Shown: positions 41,640 to 52,169 of the stretch, in pieces
How positions within the stretch are numbered: the first letter of the stretch is position 1
Layout of the letters: each line of letters starts with the position of its first letter
Assembly (NCBI RefSeq): GCF_947179515.1
Contig: NC_067477.1
Location: forward strand, 132,927,965-132,991,964
Reading direction: 5' to 3'
Length of the DNA stretch: 64,000 nucleotides
Source: Apodemus sylvaticus
Lineage: Eukaryota > Chordata > Mammalia > Rodentia > Muridae
Notes under the pieces: model-generated
Database searches by the model: none
What the model saw: only the letters and a program-made list of their open reading frames with translations
Told to the model about the DNA's origin: nothing
Made by a program: the position numbers and the translations under genes

Positions 41640-42005
41640 CTCCCCTTTCTTTCTTGGAGACACCATGGTCTCCAATGCTTGCTTAGGACTCTCTTTGTAG
41701 CCGAGGCTAGCTTTTAGCTCATGATTCTTCTGCTGCCAGAATCCTAGTAATAACTGTTTGTGCCAATGTAGCTGGCTTATTTATCTATGCCCTATCATCT
41801 GAACCGTAGATACTGCAGTGTTGGAACTGTTCTTTCTATAACTGTACAACCTGGGTCTGGTTTCCTTCATCTCTTAGCCTATTTGATATACTTCTTATAA
41901 TTTTCTGTATTTCTGCCCCTCTGAGTTTTATCTGGGGACCAAATACAGGGTCCTGTGCTTGCTAGGCAAGAGCTCAACTAGTGAGCCACACTTTCACCCC
42001 CAAGG
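41640..42005 (-). mobile_element. B1/B4-type SINE fragments
   Basis: Inverted B1-like piece at 41655-41780 (TTTGTAGCCGAGGCTAGCTT) and inverted ID-like piece at 41925-42002 (GGACCAAATACAGGGTCCTG, GCTTGCTAGGCAAGAGC, AGTGAGCCACACTTTCACCC). They may be one separated B4 or two elements. Confidence 0.6.
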
Positions 42006-42743
42006 CAAATACAAATCTTAACTATAAAAGGATACTGTGATGGAATGAAGCTAAGAAAAGTCTAGAGGGATCCATAAAAGCCATATACTTACTAATTTAA
42101 CAGATATCCGATAGAAATAAACTCAGAGATGATGCCAGGAAGTTAAGAGCCTTCCAGCTCCAGAGCCGCATGACCTCACTGATAACTTGGGGACCTGTGA
42201 CCAGAAAGCTGATGGTCCCAGGAACAAGACATCTTAGCTGTGACCCAGGACACCTGCAAGCCTCTTGTAGATGCTAAATCACGGGGCCATATTCAGTGGT
42301 TAACACAGATGAGAGCCTGAAGCATTACGCAGTAATGCAGGGTGCAAGACAGATAACACAGATGGTAATGAAAAGACACAGGCAGTAGAGGGAGGGGACA
42401 GACTTACAGGGAGGTGCTGTTTTAGTAGGGTGCTCAGGGAAGGCTTTGATGAGAAGGTGGTGTCTAAAGAGAAAACGAGGAAATAAATGTCATTTGAAAG
42501 GTTTGTAGCCTGAGGAGAGAGCAAGTAGGACACGTGAGAGTGACCCTGGCAAGCTTAAGGACTGGAAAAGAGTCATGAAGAGGAGTAGGAGAAGGGGGTG
42601 TGGAGTGGGGAGATCTGGAGAAGACAAAAGATTGCCCACAGGGAATACTATAGGTAGATGTACTACACTGGCTTATTGGATGTCTGTTTTTCTTCTTTCT
42701 AATACCCCCAAACCCTCATTTGGCTTTTTTAAACAGGGTTCTC
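42006..42743. other. Unresolved, possible L2-like fragment
   Basis: 42410-42485 (AGTAGGGTGCTCAGGGAAGG, GAGAAGGTGGTGTCTAAAGA) resembles an ancient mammalian repeat. The flanking purine-rich sequence is not recognised. Confidence 0.3.
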
Positions 42744-42947
42744 GGGCTGGAGAGATGGCTCAGTGGTTAAGAGTACTGATTGCTCTTCCAAAGGTCCTGA
42801 GTTCAAATCTCAGCAACCACATGGTGGCTCACAACCATCTGTAATGAGATCTGATACCTCTTCTGGTGTGTCAGAAGACAGCGACAGTGTATTCACATAT
42901 ATAAAATAGATAAATCTTTAAAAAGGGAAAAACAAAAAGCAAAAAAA
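42744..42947 (+). mobile_element. B2 SINE (B2_Mm type) with perfect duplication
   Basis: GGGCTGGAGAGATGGCTCAG, TGCTCTTCCAAAGGTCCTGA, CATGGTGGCTCACAACCATC, CTTCTGGTGTGTCAGAAGAC; A-rich tail. AAACAGGGTTCTC flanks it exactly (42731-42743 and 42948-42960). The low divergence and clean 13-bp duplication mark it as one of the youngest insertions here. Confidence 0.98.
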
Positions 42948-42960
42948 AAACAGGGTTCTC

Positions 42961-43377
42961 CAGGTAGGTAGCCCTGTCTGTCCTGGGAGTCACTTTGAAA
43001 GCAGAGCTGGCCTAGTTGGTGTCAACAACTGCAGTTGTTGATTTTGCCCAGAAGGAGCAAGCCAGTGTGCTGGCTGAATCATTTTCTTCTGGAGAGAGGC
43101 ACTGTAGTGGGACTTGTGTTCGTGATGACTCAGACCTCATTGGAGCATTGAGCCACAGTGTGTGTGTGAAAACTCTTTCTAATAAAAAAAAAATGTGAGG
43201 CTAGCAGTGGTTCAGTTCTGCAACACTTCCTTGGTGTGCTTGGGTTCTCTAGTACTGAAGAGAGTGAGCAAACCAGGGTGACAGGAGCCACCGGAAGCTC
43301 TCAGCACAGAGGAGCGTACCCTCTGGCGGCAACTGCTAACATCTGGACACTCTTGACTTTCACACCGAGAGAATGCA
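42961..43377. other. No feature recognised
   Basis: Unique-looking sequence; it may contain an old LTR 5' part near 43230-43310. Confidence 0.35.
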
Positions 43378-43700
43378 TTATGGTTTGGATATAATTGTTC
43401 TCCACAGACTCCGGTATTTGAACACTTGGTGCTGCTGTTCTGAGATGCAGGTCTAGCCTGAAGAAGTGGGTCACTAGAGGGTGGGCCTTGAGGAGATCCA
43501 CCCACCCTGCTTCTAGCTCCAGTTTCTCTGATTCCTGGTCTGCCCAAACATTATGTATTTCAGACATATACTCCAAAACACCAGGCAGGAACTCTACCAT
43601 GCTTTCCCCACCACGAAGAGATGCCAGTTCTCAAATTCTGAGAATAATAAATAAATCCTCCCTCCCTTCCATTGCTTCTGTATGGTATTTGGCCACAAGA
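43378..43700 (+). mobile_element. MaLR-type LTR (MTE-like)
   Basis: TATGGTTTGGATATAATTGT, CACAGACTCCGGTATTTGAA, AAGAAGTGGGTCACTAGAGG, GTGGGCCTTGAGGAG, AATAATAAATAAATCCTCCC (poly(A) signal) and GTATGGTATTTGGCCACAAG in LTR order. Confidence 0.72.
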
Positions 43701-45006
43701 CCAAAAAAAGAAAAAAAAAAAGATAATAAGATTAGCATAGAATTATGGGTAGAGACCAAAGACCCTAGGGAAATGTCATACAATGTGCAGAACAGTCCCT
43801 GTCACAAGGAATTGTCTCATTTAAAATGTCAGTGCAGCCTGAGTGAGCAACGGGGGTGTGAGGGGTGAGAAAGGGCACAACCCGGACAGAGCGAGACAGC
43901 GCAGCACTGGGAAGTACAACACGGAGAGTGGAAACACGGAGGTTAAAATGTTATAAACGTGGCTTAAAATGGAGCCATTCCCAGGTGTCAGGAGATGTCA
44001 GAGAGCGCCGTGACATCCTTATGATTCGGAGGTGTAAACTGGATACCTCAGTACCATGCCAGAAGTAAGAAAAATGAACCTGTATAGGTATGTGTGTGTG
44101 TGCGTGTGTGTGTGTGTGTGTAAGTGCATGTGTGTTCAATCCTAAATGTAAGCACCCAAGAGTCTAAGAGGGAAAAGATTGTGAGTTTGATCCCTGGGCT
44201 ACAAGATTCTGCAATGAAAAATAAACAAAATATGCTTGTAGGGATGAGGGGGGGGGAGGCCAGGGACCTTGACTGCAGGGATGCTCTTGAGGCTGCTGAA
44301 GAGCCTGAGCAGTAAGGGCTGCTCAGAATATTCAGAGGCTGAGAGAGGAGTCGAAGGCCTGCCCTGTAAGGCTTTGGTAAAATCCTACAGTTTTCTCAGA
44401 GTATTGTCACATTTTAGACATTAATTCCCCCTCCCTTCCCCCAGCTCCATCCTATTAACGAGAGCACCTCAAATCTCTCCTAAGTGCTCAAACTCTCAAT
44501 AGCTCCTTATCAAAGAGACTTTTGTTCTCCTTTGTAAGTCGCTGCCTCATCAGGTCCTTAAATCCTCTAGGTCCCAAACACACTCTCAGACTTGACTTCA
44601 GATAACAGTGTTTCTGGAACATTCTCTTCCTTTCTTTCCCAGACAACCTCCATTACCTTGGAATTATTTAGAAACTATTGCCAAGGTCGGGCCTCTGTGA
44701 AATCAGGTTATTGGATTCCGGAGCACAGCAAGCCTGCGGCTGTTTTTCTCTCCACAGAAGAAAGGAGTGAGTGCCTGGGATTTTTCATCCTTGTTCCCGC
44801 ATTAAGTAGGAATCTGTGAGACCTACTCCCATTAAAATAAATGTTTTAATTTGTTTATTTCTCAGTTTGGGCTTGGGTGCAGCTCAAGGGTAAAATACTC
44901 CCCTAGAATAATCATATACCACCTATAGAAAGACTACCTGGATTCTGTCAGCGACCAACACACACATTTAATATACTAGTTCCTCACAGAGCTGCTGCAG
45001 TATAAT
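43701..45006. other. Mostly unique sequence
   Basis: Includes a TG microsatellite (44088-44122). The open frame at 44592-44819 has a TTTTTCTCTCCACAG acceptor-like string inside it but no recognisable domain. Confidence 0.4.
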
Positions 45007-45232
45007 TTTTAGATTTATTTGTTTCACTTTATATGTGTGGATATTTTGCCGGTGTCTATGTATGTGTGCTATGCGTGCGCCGGTGCCCAGAGAGGCCAGC
45101 AGAAGGTGTCAGATCCCCCTGGGACTGGAATTATGGGTGCTCATGAGCTGTCATATGAGTCCTGGGAATTGAACACCAGTCTTCTGCATGAAGAACAAGT
45201 GCTCAGAACTGCCGAACCGGCTCTCCAAATGT
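45007..45232 (-). mobile_element. B3-type SINE
   Basis: Inverted: TTTAGATTTATTTGTTTCAC, GTGCCCAGAGAGGCCAGCAG, AAGGTGTCAGATCCCCCTGG, GAACTGCCGAACCGGCTCTC. Confidence 0.88.
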
Positions 45233-45299
45233 AACTCATTGTCTACACATTTGGTCTGACTTCCCAGGCACTCTTCAGAACTATTACAGATTAAAAAAA

Positions 45300-45395
45300 T
45301 TTTCTGTGAAAAGTTCTTGTGATGTTGGGGCTTGAACTCAGGGCCGTTTTGTGCTACTTAAGAGCCCCACCACTGAGCTGCTACCTCTCCCATCC
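45300..45395 (-). mobile_element. ID/B4-type SINE fragment
   Basis: Inverted: GATGTTGGGGCTTGAACTCA, GGGCCGTTTTGTGCTACTTA, CACCACTGAGCTGCTACCTC. Confidence 0.65.
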
Positions 45396-45429
45396 CAACT
45401 TCTTCTAAAACTTCTACTTTGAAAGTTAT

Positions 45430-45560
45430 CTGATTTAAGTGGGCATTGTGTGGTAAGTCTGTAGTTTCAAGTCTTGGGGGGCATCCTTGATTATATAGTA
45501 AGCTCTGAAGCTAGTCTGGGCTACACAAAACCTTAAAGTGGGACTTGTGGGTGCGAGTCA
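45430..45560 (+). mobile_element. B4/B1-like fragment
   Basis: GTGGGCATTGTGTGGTAAGT and GAAGCTAGTCTGGGCTACAC keep SINE right-arm order. Diverged. Confidence 0.5.
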
Positions 45561-45597
45561 AACCTGCAAACCAACCCCCCCCCCAAAAAAAGAGAGA

Positions 45598-45768
45598 GCC
45601 AGGCAGTGGTGTCACACACCTTTAATCCCAGCACTCTGGGAGGCAGAGGCAGGCAGATTTCTGAGTTCAAGGCCAGCCTGGTCTACAGAGTGAGTTCCAG
45701 GACAGGCTGGGCTACTCTGAGAAACCCTGTCTCAAAAAAACAAAAACCAACCAAACAAACAAACAAAA
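45598..45768 (+). mobile_element. B1 SINE
   Basis: GCCAGGCAGTGGTGTCACAC, CTTTAATCCCAGCACTCTGG, AGTTCAAGGCCAGCCTGGTC, GAAACCCTGTCTCAAAAAAA. AACCTGCAAA occurs right after the tail (45769-45778) and also at 45561-45570, 27 bases before the B1 start. Confidence 0.95.
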
Positions 45769-45778
45769 AACCTGCAAA

Positions 45779-46203
45779 ATATTGAAAATTAAAACAATAA
45801 AGTGCATCTTTTACCCAGTTTCCTGTCCTTCATTTCTGTAAGTGTGCTTCCCCTTCCTGTCTGCTTCTATCTTGTTAATTAAATCACTTTAATATCAAGT
45901 TCTATACATCATGAAACTTTATTCTTCAACACTTGATATGCATCTCCTAAGACCAAGGACATTTTATGGCTATTAAACTCCAAAAAATGGTCTCCCCACA
46001 GGAAATTTAACATTAGAATGACTGCTAGAATTCTCTAATACCTATTCAAACTTTAAAAGTTGTTCCTCAGATGACCTTTGAAAACTATTTTTTCCTCTAA
46101 TTTAGAATGTAATTGACATTCCTGTCTATCTACTTTACTTTTATAAAGTAAATAAGTCATTTGTTTCACCCTTTTTGCTTTTTTGTAACACTAATTTTTT
46201 TCC
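45779..46203. other. AT-rich stretch, nothing recognised
   Basis: No gene or repeat identity apparent. Confidence 0.4.
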
Positions 46204-46363
46204 TTTTTTTTTTTTTTTCATCCTGAGACAAATTCCTCTGTGTATCCCAGGCTGTCCTGGAACTCACTCTATAGACCAGGTTGGCCTTGGACTCAGAGAT
46301 CCGTTTGCCTCTGCCTCCTGAGTACTGGAATTAAAGGTGTGTACCATTACAGTTTGGCTATGT
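46204..46363 (-). mobile_element. B1 SINE
   Basis: Inverted: T-run, TCTGTGTATCCCAGGCTGTC, CTGGAACTCACTCTATAGAC, CAGGTTGGCCTTGGACTCAG, GTACTGGAATTAAAGGTGTG. Confidence 0.93.
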
Positions 46364-46481
46364 TTTTTAAGCTATGGCCTTGTCTAGTGTGAGCAACACC
46401 TTGGGCTCTAAAAAGACTGAAATATGGCTACTGCATATAACTTAATGGGCTTCATTGTGCTATTTTCTTATGACACATATT

Positions 46482-46552
46482 TGTAATTAATATTATATGT
46501 AATGTTTAACATTAATTAATTATATATTATATATCATGTAATTAATATTATA
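46482..46552. repeat. 16-bp direct repeat in AT-rich DNA
   Basis: TGTAATTAATATTATA occurs at 46482-46497 and 46537-46552. The intervening ATTAATTAATTATATATTAT-type sequence is self-complementary and could extrude. Confidence 0.85.
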
Positions 46553-46617
46553 AGCAGATTTGTTGCAGAATGACCCACAATCTCAAGTTGGTTTGTTTCT
46601 GATTAGTTTAAGGTCAA

Positions 46618-46730
46618 AAAAGCATGGTGTGGTAGGTATGTGTGTATTCTTAACACCCAGGAAGTAGCAACAGGTCGTGAAAAGCTTACTGCCAGTCAGG
46701 ACTATATAATGAGACCTCCAGCTCAAAATG
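46618..46730 (+). mobile_element. B1/B4-like fragment
   Basis: GCATGGTGTGGTAGGTATGT, GCCAGTCAGGACTATATAAT and GAGACCTCCAGCTCAAAA keep the right-arm pattern of a decayed SINE. Confidence 0.5.
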
Positions 46731-46734
46731 CTAA

Positions 46735-46965
46735 GCAGGGTGCTGGAGAGGGGGCTCAGAGTCTAAGAGCCCTACATCCTCTTTCAGAGGTTGTAAGTTT
46801 GATTCCAATCCCATAATGAAATCCATATGTAGTGTGGCTTGCCACAGTATCCTTAGAGGACCCAGTGCCTTCCACTGGCTTCCACTGGAATTGCAAGCCT
46901 GCATGTGGCGCACATGTGTAGTTGCAAGTACACCCATACACATAAAAACAAAGAAACACAAACAT
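46735..46965 (+). mobile_element. B3-type SINE
   Basis: GCTGGAGAGGGGGCTCAGAG, AAGAGCCCTACATCCTCTTT, CACCCATACACATAAAAACA, in B3 order with decay. Confidence 0.78.
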
Positions 46966-46969
46966 AAGC

Positions 46970-47085
46970 CTGGTCATGGTGGAATATGCCTGTAACCCCA
47001 GCACTGAAGAGTCAAAGGTAAGAGGATGAGGAGTTAAGGGCCAGCCAGGGTTACCTGCTGCCCTGCCCTAAACAAACAGACGAAC
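46970..47085 (+). mobile_element. B1/B4-like fragment
   Basis: GGTCATGGTGGAATATGCCT, GTAACCCCAGCACTGAAGAG, GGGCCAGCCAGGGTTACC, then AAACAAACA. Confidence 0.68.
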
Positions 47086-47679
47086 AACTTTGTAAATGCA
47101 CTGTACAGGTGAAAAGTTCCGTCCTTCCTTAAGCTCCTGGAGGTTCTTATCATCCAGACTGAACGAGTTACCACCTCATTTCACATCCTATTTGTTAAAA
47201 TCACACCTATCTAGCTGTAAAAGAGTCTAGGGCATACAAACTGCTAACAAAGTGCCTTAGGCCCTGTAAAGAGCCAGCGACTCCCACAGAGCTGGGCAAA
47301 GGTTGAGAAAGCCCCACTAGGATATTGTGCTGTGAGTTCCAGTCTCTCACAGCTCCTGCCTCCGCTGAGATGTGGTCTCTGCCTTCTCTGCTGCAAACTC
47401 GCTCTCAGTTTTTAACCGTATGTTATGTGTGCCACCTCACTGTAACCCACAAGCCCTTCTGCTGGATCACGCTCAGATGTGATCTTCTTAGGTCTTGGGG
47501 ACAGCCAAGTAGCAGAGCCTTGTCTAGAGTGAGCAAGAGCTTGGGCTATGTCTTTAGCACTGACAAAAAGTACGCGAGATCAGTCTTTTGAGGACGGTGA
47601 GCTTGGGGACATGCAAGGACAAAGGCCCTTACTAGGTTCAATTCAACGGCCCTACTCATGCAAAAATCAAACATTATAG
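47086..47679. other. Unique sequence
   Basis: No gene called. The 88-codon frame at 47325-47591 has no domain. TGTCTAGAGTGAGCAAGAGC (47521) is echoed by a diverged TGTCTAGTGTGAGCAACACC at 46382, probably a shared unknown repeat. Confidence 0.4.
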
Positions 47680-47880
47680 TTGCTGGAGAGGGACCTCAAT
47701 GGTTAAGAACATGTACTGCTCCTTAAGAGGACATAAATTTGGTTCCCAGGACCCCCATGGCTGCACACAACTGCTTGTATTGCCAATACAAGATGATTCA
47801 AAGCCTTCTTACCACCAAGGGTTCTTTTCTTGCATGCACATGGTATTCACATATTCACTCAGGCATGCACACATACATAT

Positions 47881-47881
<1 letters not shown>
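47680..47881 (+). mobile_element. B3-type SINE
   Basis: GTTGCTGGAGAGGGACCTCA, AATGGTTAAGAACATGTACT, CCCATGGCTGCACACAACTG. The 3' end leads into TG repeats. Confidence 0.8.

Positions 47882-47922
<41 letters not shown>
47882..47922. repeat. (TG)n microsatellite
   Basis: About twenty TG units between two SINEs. Confidence 0.97.
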
Positions 47923-47923
<1 letters not shown>

Positions 47924-47925
47924 GC

Positions 47926-48028
47926 AGGATGTAGTGGTTCATGCCTTTAATCTCAGCATGATGTACACATCAAGTTCCAGGTCAGCTGGAGTTCCATAGT
48001 TAAACTCTGTCAGAAACAAACAAAATCA
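47926..48028 (+). mobile_element. B1 SINE, internally deleted
   Basis: GATGTAGTGGTTCATGCCTT, TTAATCTCAGCATGATGT, GTCAGCTGGAGTTCCATAGT, AACTCTGTCAGAAACAAAC. Confidence 0.72.
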
Positions 48029-49030
48029 ACACAACACTACAGTCTCTTCAGGTCCTCTGAGATGACCATACATTCACTGAACTCCATTACTCTGAAGGAA
48101 CAGAGCCCAGAGTCTCTGAAGCATATGTGTCTAGAAGAAAAGGGGCACGATTCTGAGGAGAAGCCAAATGGCTATAGGAGCTTTGGCAAACTTCTACTGG
48201 GGAGTCATGGCACAAACATCTGTGACTGCCAGGTTGATTGACATGTTTCAGAGAAACCAGCAAGAGCTCAACTGAAAAGAAAGACTTCACAAGAGAGAAG
48301 TGTCACTAAGGGCAGCCCGGGGCTGAGGGTGCTCAAGACCTCAGGGCAAAATGCAAGGGAGACAAAATAATATGCAGGGCCCACACACATGCAAACCACT
48401 GGACTCCCACAGAAGTGACACTGGTGAAGTCCTCCAAGAGAAATAAACTCATCACTCAGAAGTAAGACAGAAATACAAACAAAACAACAGCAACAAAAAA
48501 CTTGAGTGTCTTGAACTTGACTCAGAACAAGAATAAGATTTAAAAAAACAAAACCCTCCCTGAAGGTTTGTTACACAAGTGGGCTCTAGGTTCACACTCA
48601 GCTGGAAAGGCCCTGTATGTCTGAAACCTCAGCTCATCAGAGAACTTGAAGTCCTCCCAGATTAGTAACTCCCTTAGGCAATAGGCAAGGAGATCACAGC
48701 TTCAACCTGGACCTCAGGGAAATCCCACAGATCAAATACCAAGGCTGGCCATTCAGCTCTGTCTCTGTCTGTCTGTCTGTCTGTCTGTCTCTCCCAGAGA
48801 CAGAGAGTAAACAAAACACCTAACAACACAAAGAAATGAGGTACTTAGGGCAAAGTCCAGCAAAAATAAAACCATGTAATCAGATCCGCAAAGATCACAG
48901 GCATTGCAATTGTCAGAGTCATCCGAGTTTAGGGCTCGTGCAGTAAGTAGCTCAGTGACAGAAAGCGTTGAAATCTACTTCTCCAAACCTATCACTATGA
49001 GGGACAGGAGGAAGCTCACTGGGGGGGAGA
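48029..49030. other. Mostly unique sequence
   Basis: No gene called. A TGTC microsatellite lies at 48762-48790, followed by a complementary GAGACAGAGA run. Confidence 0.4.
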
Positions 49031-49034
49031 GGGG

Positions 49035-49237
49035 GGATGCCTGCTCTGCAAGCATGTAAAAAGTCAGACATGGTGGGGAAGTGCTTGGAGGGAGAGGCAG
49101 GAGGACCAGGAGGGGCATGCTGGCCAAGCAGTCTAGCCAAGTAGGCTGAGTTCCAGCATCAGTGGCAGACTCTGCCTCCATTAAAGTAGAAAAGATGGAG
49201 GAAGCACCTGAGGTTGGCCTTGGGCCTCCATATGCCT
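49035..49237 (+). mobile_element. B4/RSINE-like SINE
   Basis: AAGTCAGACATGGTGGGGAA, GGAGGGAGAGGCAGGAGGAC, GCTGGCCAAGCAGTCTAGCC, GCACCTGAGGTTGGCCTTGG, CCTCCATATGCCTG: a B1-like part followed by the CACCTGA-GTTG-CTGGCCTCCA 3' module. The CA-rich end became a minisatellite. Confidence 0.65.
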
Positions 49238-49407
49238 GTATGCTCACCTGCTCATACACATCTACACCACAGTATGCTCACCTGCTCATACACATCTACA
49301 CCACAGTATGCTCACCTGCTCATACACATCTACACCACAGTATGCTCACCTGCTCATACACATCTACACCACAGTATGCTCACCTGCTCATACACATCTA
49401 CACCACA
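49238..49407. repeat. Perfect 34-bp x 5 minisatellite
   Basis: Five identical units starting GTATGCTCACCTGCTCATAC at 49238, 49272, 49306, 49340 and 49374, followed by a short CA run to about 49427. No mismatch was found among the five copies, so the array is young or homogenised. Open frames across it are by-products. Confidence 0.99.
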
Positions 49408-49429
49408 CACACACACACACACACACAAA

Positions 49430-50573
49430 TATGAGAAGCCAAACAGATGTTTTTAGAGATAAAAACATTAAACACTATACTTGAAGACTAAAAGATGAAT
49501 CAAGCACAAAGCAGATACAGCTGAGGAAGAGTCTCGCCCCATCTAAGCCTGTAGCTATGGTTTGGTTAAGGCAGTTTCTCAATTACAAACATGTTCAGAG
49601 CTCAGCCTTCTCGCCCCAGTTCAGGCCTACTTTGGTCTAGGGGGTCCCAATTGGAGGTGTTATCTCGTCAGCTTCTCCTCTCTTCCTCTCTGTTCCCCTG
49701 ACCTCTGATCCTAACTGCTCCATGTGCCAGTGTGGCTGCTTCTGGCTCTTCCAGCATGACTGTGCCCTGGGCATGGAGGGCGTCCAAGGCCTTGTCTCTA
49801 AGATGTTTTCTCAGAGGCTGCTCTTCTCCTTCCTCTGTTCCCATGGTGGCTGTCACGCAGACAACACTTCTCTGGCTATCTGCCTTTCAGCATTCTTTTA
49901 CCCATGACTCTTTCCATATGACCCCAGGACACCATTTGTAAGGCTTCTACATCATTCCTTGAGCTATAGTCACCTTTACCTATTGTCACGAGAGTCCTGT
50001 TCACGCCCAACACTCCTGGAGTCCAGGTGATACTCTAGCCACGTGCCTACGCTTCAGACTCAAAGTCATTCTGAAAACTCCAGGGGGCATTTCTAGGACC
50101 TCTCCCCACCTCCCAACATCCAACCCAGCGTCCTGTGCGTGGTCAGCAGGCATCTCAAGATACTTTCATTTCATTTGAGGTGATGAGGGCTGCCCTCCTG
50201 TACTGTGGAAAAGAGAAGGCGAGAGAAGACATGTTCCAGAGAGATCACCATGCTTGGCCTTCCCTCCCACAGGCTCCCTATATTCTGAAGTCAGTTTGGG
50301 GTTCATATTTACCACAGTGTTTACAAGCCCCTAGTGGATCTGGAGCGCCCTCTGTGTTCGTTTCACTTTGGGGTCACTTCTAAAATAGACAGAGAGTAGT
50401 GCCATTTAGAGCATCTTGTTTTGTTGGATTTTATCCCAAGTAGCTGAAATCGTTATATTTTTAAGAGAAGCATGGGGGTGGAAATGGTGACAATACAATT
50501 TCTTCCCAGGGAAAAATTTGAAGATGGAAATGCTAAGCATAAACATCGGGAGACGGAGCCTCTAAGTGAGCAG
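49430..50573. other. Repeat-poor stretch
   Basis: No gene or recognised repeat over 1.1 kb. It contains a possible CTCF-like site (GAGCGCCCTCTGTG, 50343-50356). The overlapping opposed frames at 49668-49941 lack domains. Confidence 0.4.
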
Positions 50574-50995
50574 CACCGAGGCTCATCTCCAGAATCTATA
50601 AGGAATTAATAAAAGTCAGAATAGGGGAGGGAAGAGGGTTTATGGGACTTTCGGGGAGTGGGAAGCCAGACAAGGGGAAATCATTTGAAATGTAAATAAA
50701 AAATATATCGAATAAAAAGAAAAGTCAGAATAATGGGGGTGGGGTCTTAGACAGGCACCTCATAAAAGGAGATGTTCAAACAATCAGTGAAAATGAAAAT
50801 GTGTTCAAGCTCATTTGTTATCGGGGAGACGCTCATAAGGCCTCCATGAGCTATCCATCACACACAGCAGAGCGGCTGGGCTTGATAAGAGTACGAAGAA
50901 GCTAGATCTCTCTATTGCAATGTGGTGGAAATTTAAGTTGATAAACATGCTGGAGTACTGCCTAGCAGTGTTAAGTGACAGAATAAGTATAAATG
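50574..50995 (+). mobile_element. Ancient L1 ORF2 fragment
   Basis: TCATCTCCAGAATCTATAAG, GGCACCTCATAAAAGGAGAT, GTTCAAGCTCATTTGTTATC and GGTGGAAATTTAAGTTGATA follow the end of L1 ORF2 in order, with many stops. Strongly diverged, interrupted by a younger L1 end. Confidence 0.7.
50624..50719 (+). mobile_element. L1 3' end, severely 5'-truncated
   Basis: GGGACTTTCGGGGAGTGGGA, GGGGAAATCATTTGAAATGT and AAATAAAAAATATATCGAAT are mouse L1 3' UTR/poly(A) sequence. AAAAGTCAGAATA precedes (50611-50623) and follows (50720-50732), a 13-bp duplication. Only about 95 bases were copied. Confidence 0.92.
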
Positions 50996-51092
50996 TTTTG
51001 AAAACGTAGGTCATAATAACAAAAATACTAGATGGGGGAAAAAAGGCCAAGGACAAATTTTATTGTAGAAATTGTTTCTCAAGTAATTGCCT

Positions 51093-51164
51093 AGAAGAGG
51101 ACATAGCTCAGTGGTGGAGCACTTGCCTAGCATTTATGAGGCCTGGGATCACTCTCTAGTACTG

Positions 51165-51168
<4 letters not shown>
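51093..51168 (+). mobile_element. ID-type SINE
   Basis: GACATAGCTCAGTGGTGGAG, CACTTGCCTAGCATTTATGA, GGCCTGGGATCACTCTCTAG: an ID element whose tail is now a GA repeat. Confidence 0.85.

Positions 51169-51213
<45 letters not shown>
51169..51213. repeat. (GA)n microsatellite
   Basis: Twenty-two GA units directly after the ID element. Confidence 0.97.
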
Positions 51214-51215
<2 letters not shown>

Positions 51216-51959
51216 CCAAGTGCTAGTCAGGAAACAGAGGCTTCTCATACTATTTAATCCTCATGAGTCACCAACAGATGTACTCTATAGCCACACAGAT
51301 ATGTGAGTCTACAGGATAAATTTAGAAGTCTTTCATGGCAGTGACATATTGGTATCTCAGTACCAACCGTTGCGTTTCAATGGACGATTATAGGAAAGCC
51401 TTTTTCCCTACATTTAATCTGGATGTCTCAGTTACAACTATTTTTGTTGCAAATAGAAACCAACACAAACTAATTTAAGCGAAAAAAGAATGTAGCGAAA
51501 CAGCTTACAGGATTCAAGGCAGTAAAGTTGCTGGGCTCTAGGAACCAGAGCCACCTCAGCCTTGGGGAATCCAGAGCGTGCTTCTTCTGCTCCGCCCAGG
51601 GTGTCTGCTGCTGCCTTCTTCTCTCCACAGGTTGACTGCCCTCCTTTCCCTGGGCACAGTACGGGAACTGGTGGCCCTGAAACAGATCCAACTTGCAGCC
51701 TCTCCTCTCAAAAGTCTAGTCCAATCTGATGGGCATTTTCTCAGCTTGGATTCAAATAATTAAGGAGAAAAACCAATTTGGCCTGTCTTGGGAAGAATGC
51801 CACCCTGGTCCACTCAAAGGGGCAGAAAGAGAAAGTGAGTTTTACAATCGGTTCAGTCCCTGGCACAAGAAAAAAAGTAAATAAATGGGTTAGGAATAAA
51901 AGCTGTTATCCAATTTTACACGTTTTAACTTTAAACTAGTCTTTCTTTTCTCCTCTTCC
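51214..51959. other. Unresolved, possible old LTR or DNA element
   Basis: 51425-51740 (TACAACTATTTTTGTTGCAA, AACTAATTTAAGCGAAAAAA) resembles a mammalian-wide repeat I cannot name. Nothing coding. Confidence 0.3.
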
Positions 51960-52165
51960 TCCTTGTTCATTTTTTTAAAAGATAGGGTCTATATATCCCA
52001 GGCTCATCTTTAGCTTGGTTTGTAGTCTAGGATGATCTCAAATTCCTGATCCTACTCTCTCCAATCACTAAGTGTTGGAATTATAGACATGCACCATTGC
52101 TCCGAGTTTATAAGGCGCTGGGGAGCAAACCCAAGCACTCTACCAGTGGAGTTATATACTCATAC
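51960..52165 (-). mobile_element. B4 SINE
   Basis: Inverted B1-like half (GATAGGGTCTATATATCCCA, AGTGTTGGAATTATAGACAT) then ID-like half (AGGCGCTGGGGAGCAAACCC, ACTCTACCAGTGGAGTTAT). Confidence 0.8.
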
Positions 52166-52169
52166 TCTT

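Noticed and set aside
48762..49430. CRISPR-like array (34-bp repeats, TGTC run)
   Set aside because: Head-to-tail repeats without spacers in a rodent genome; this is a minisatellite.
49162..49456. Repeated peptide units over the 34-bp array as a repeat protein
   Set aside because: 34 is not a multiple of three, so the frame rotates; the openness comes from the repeat.
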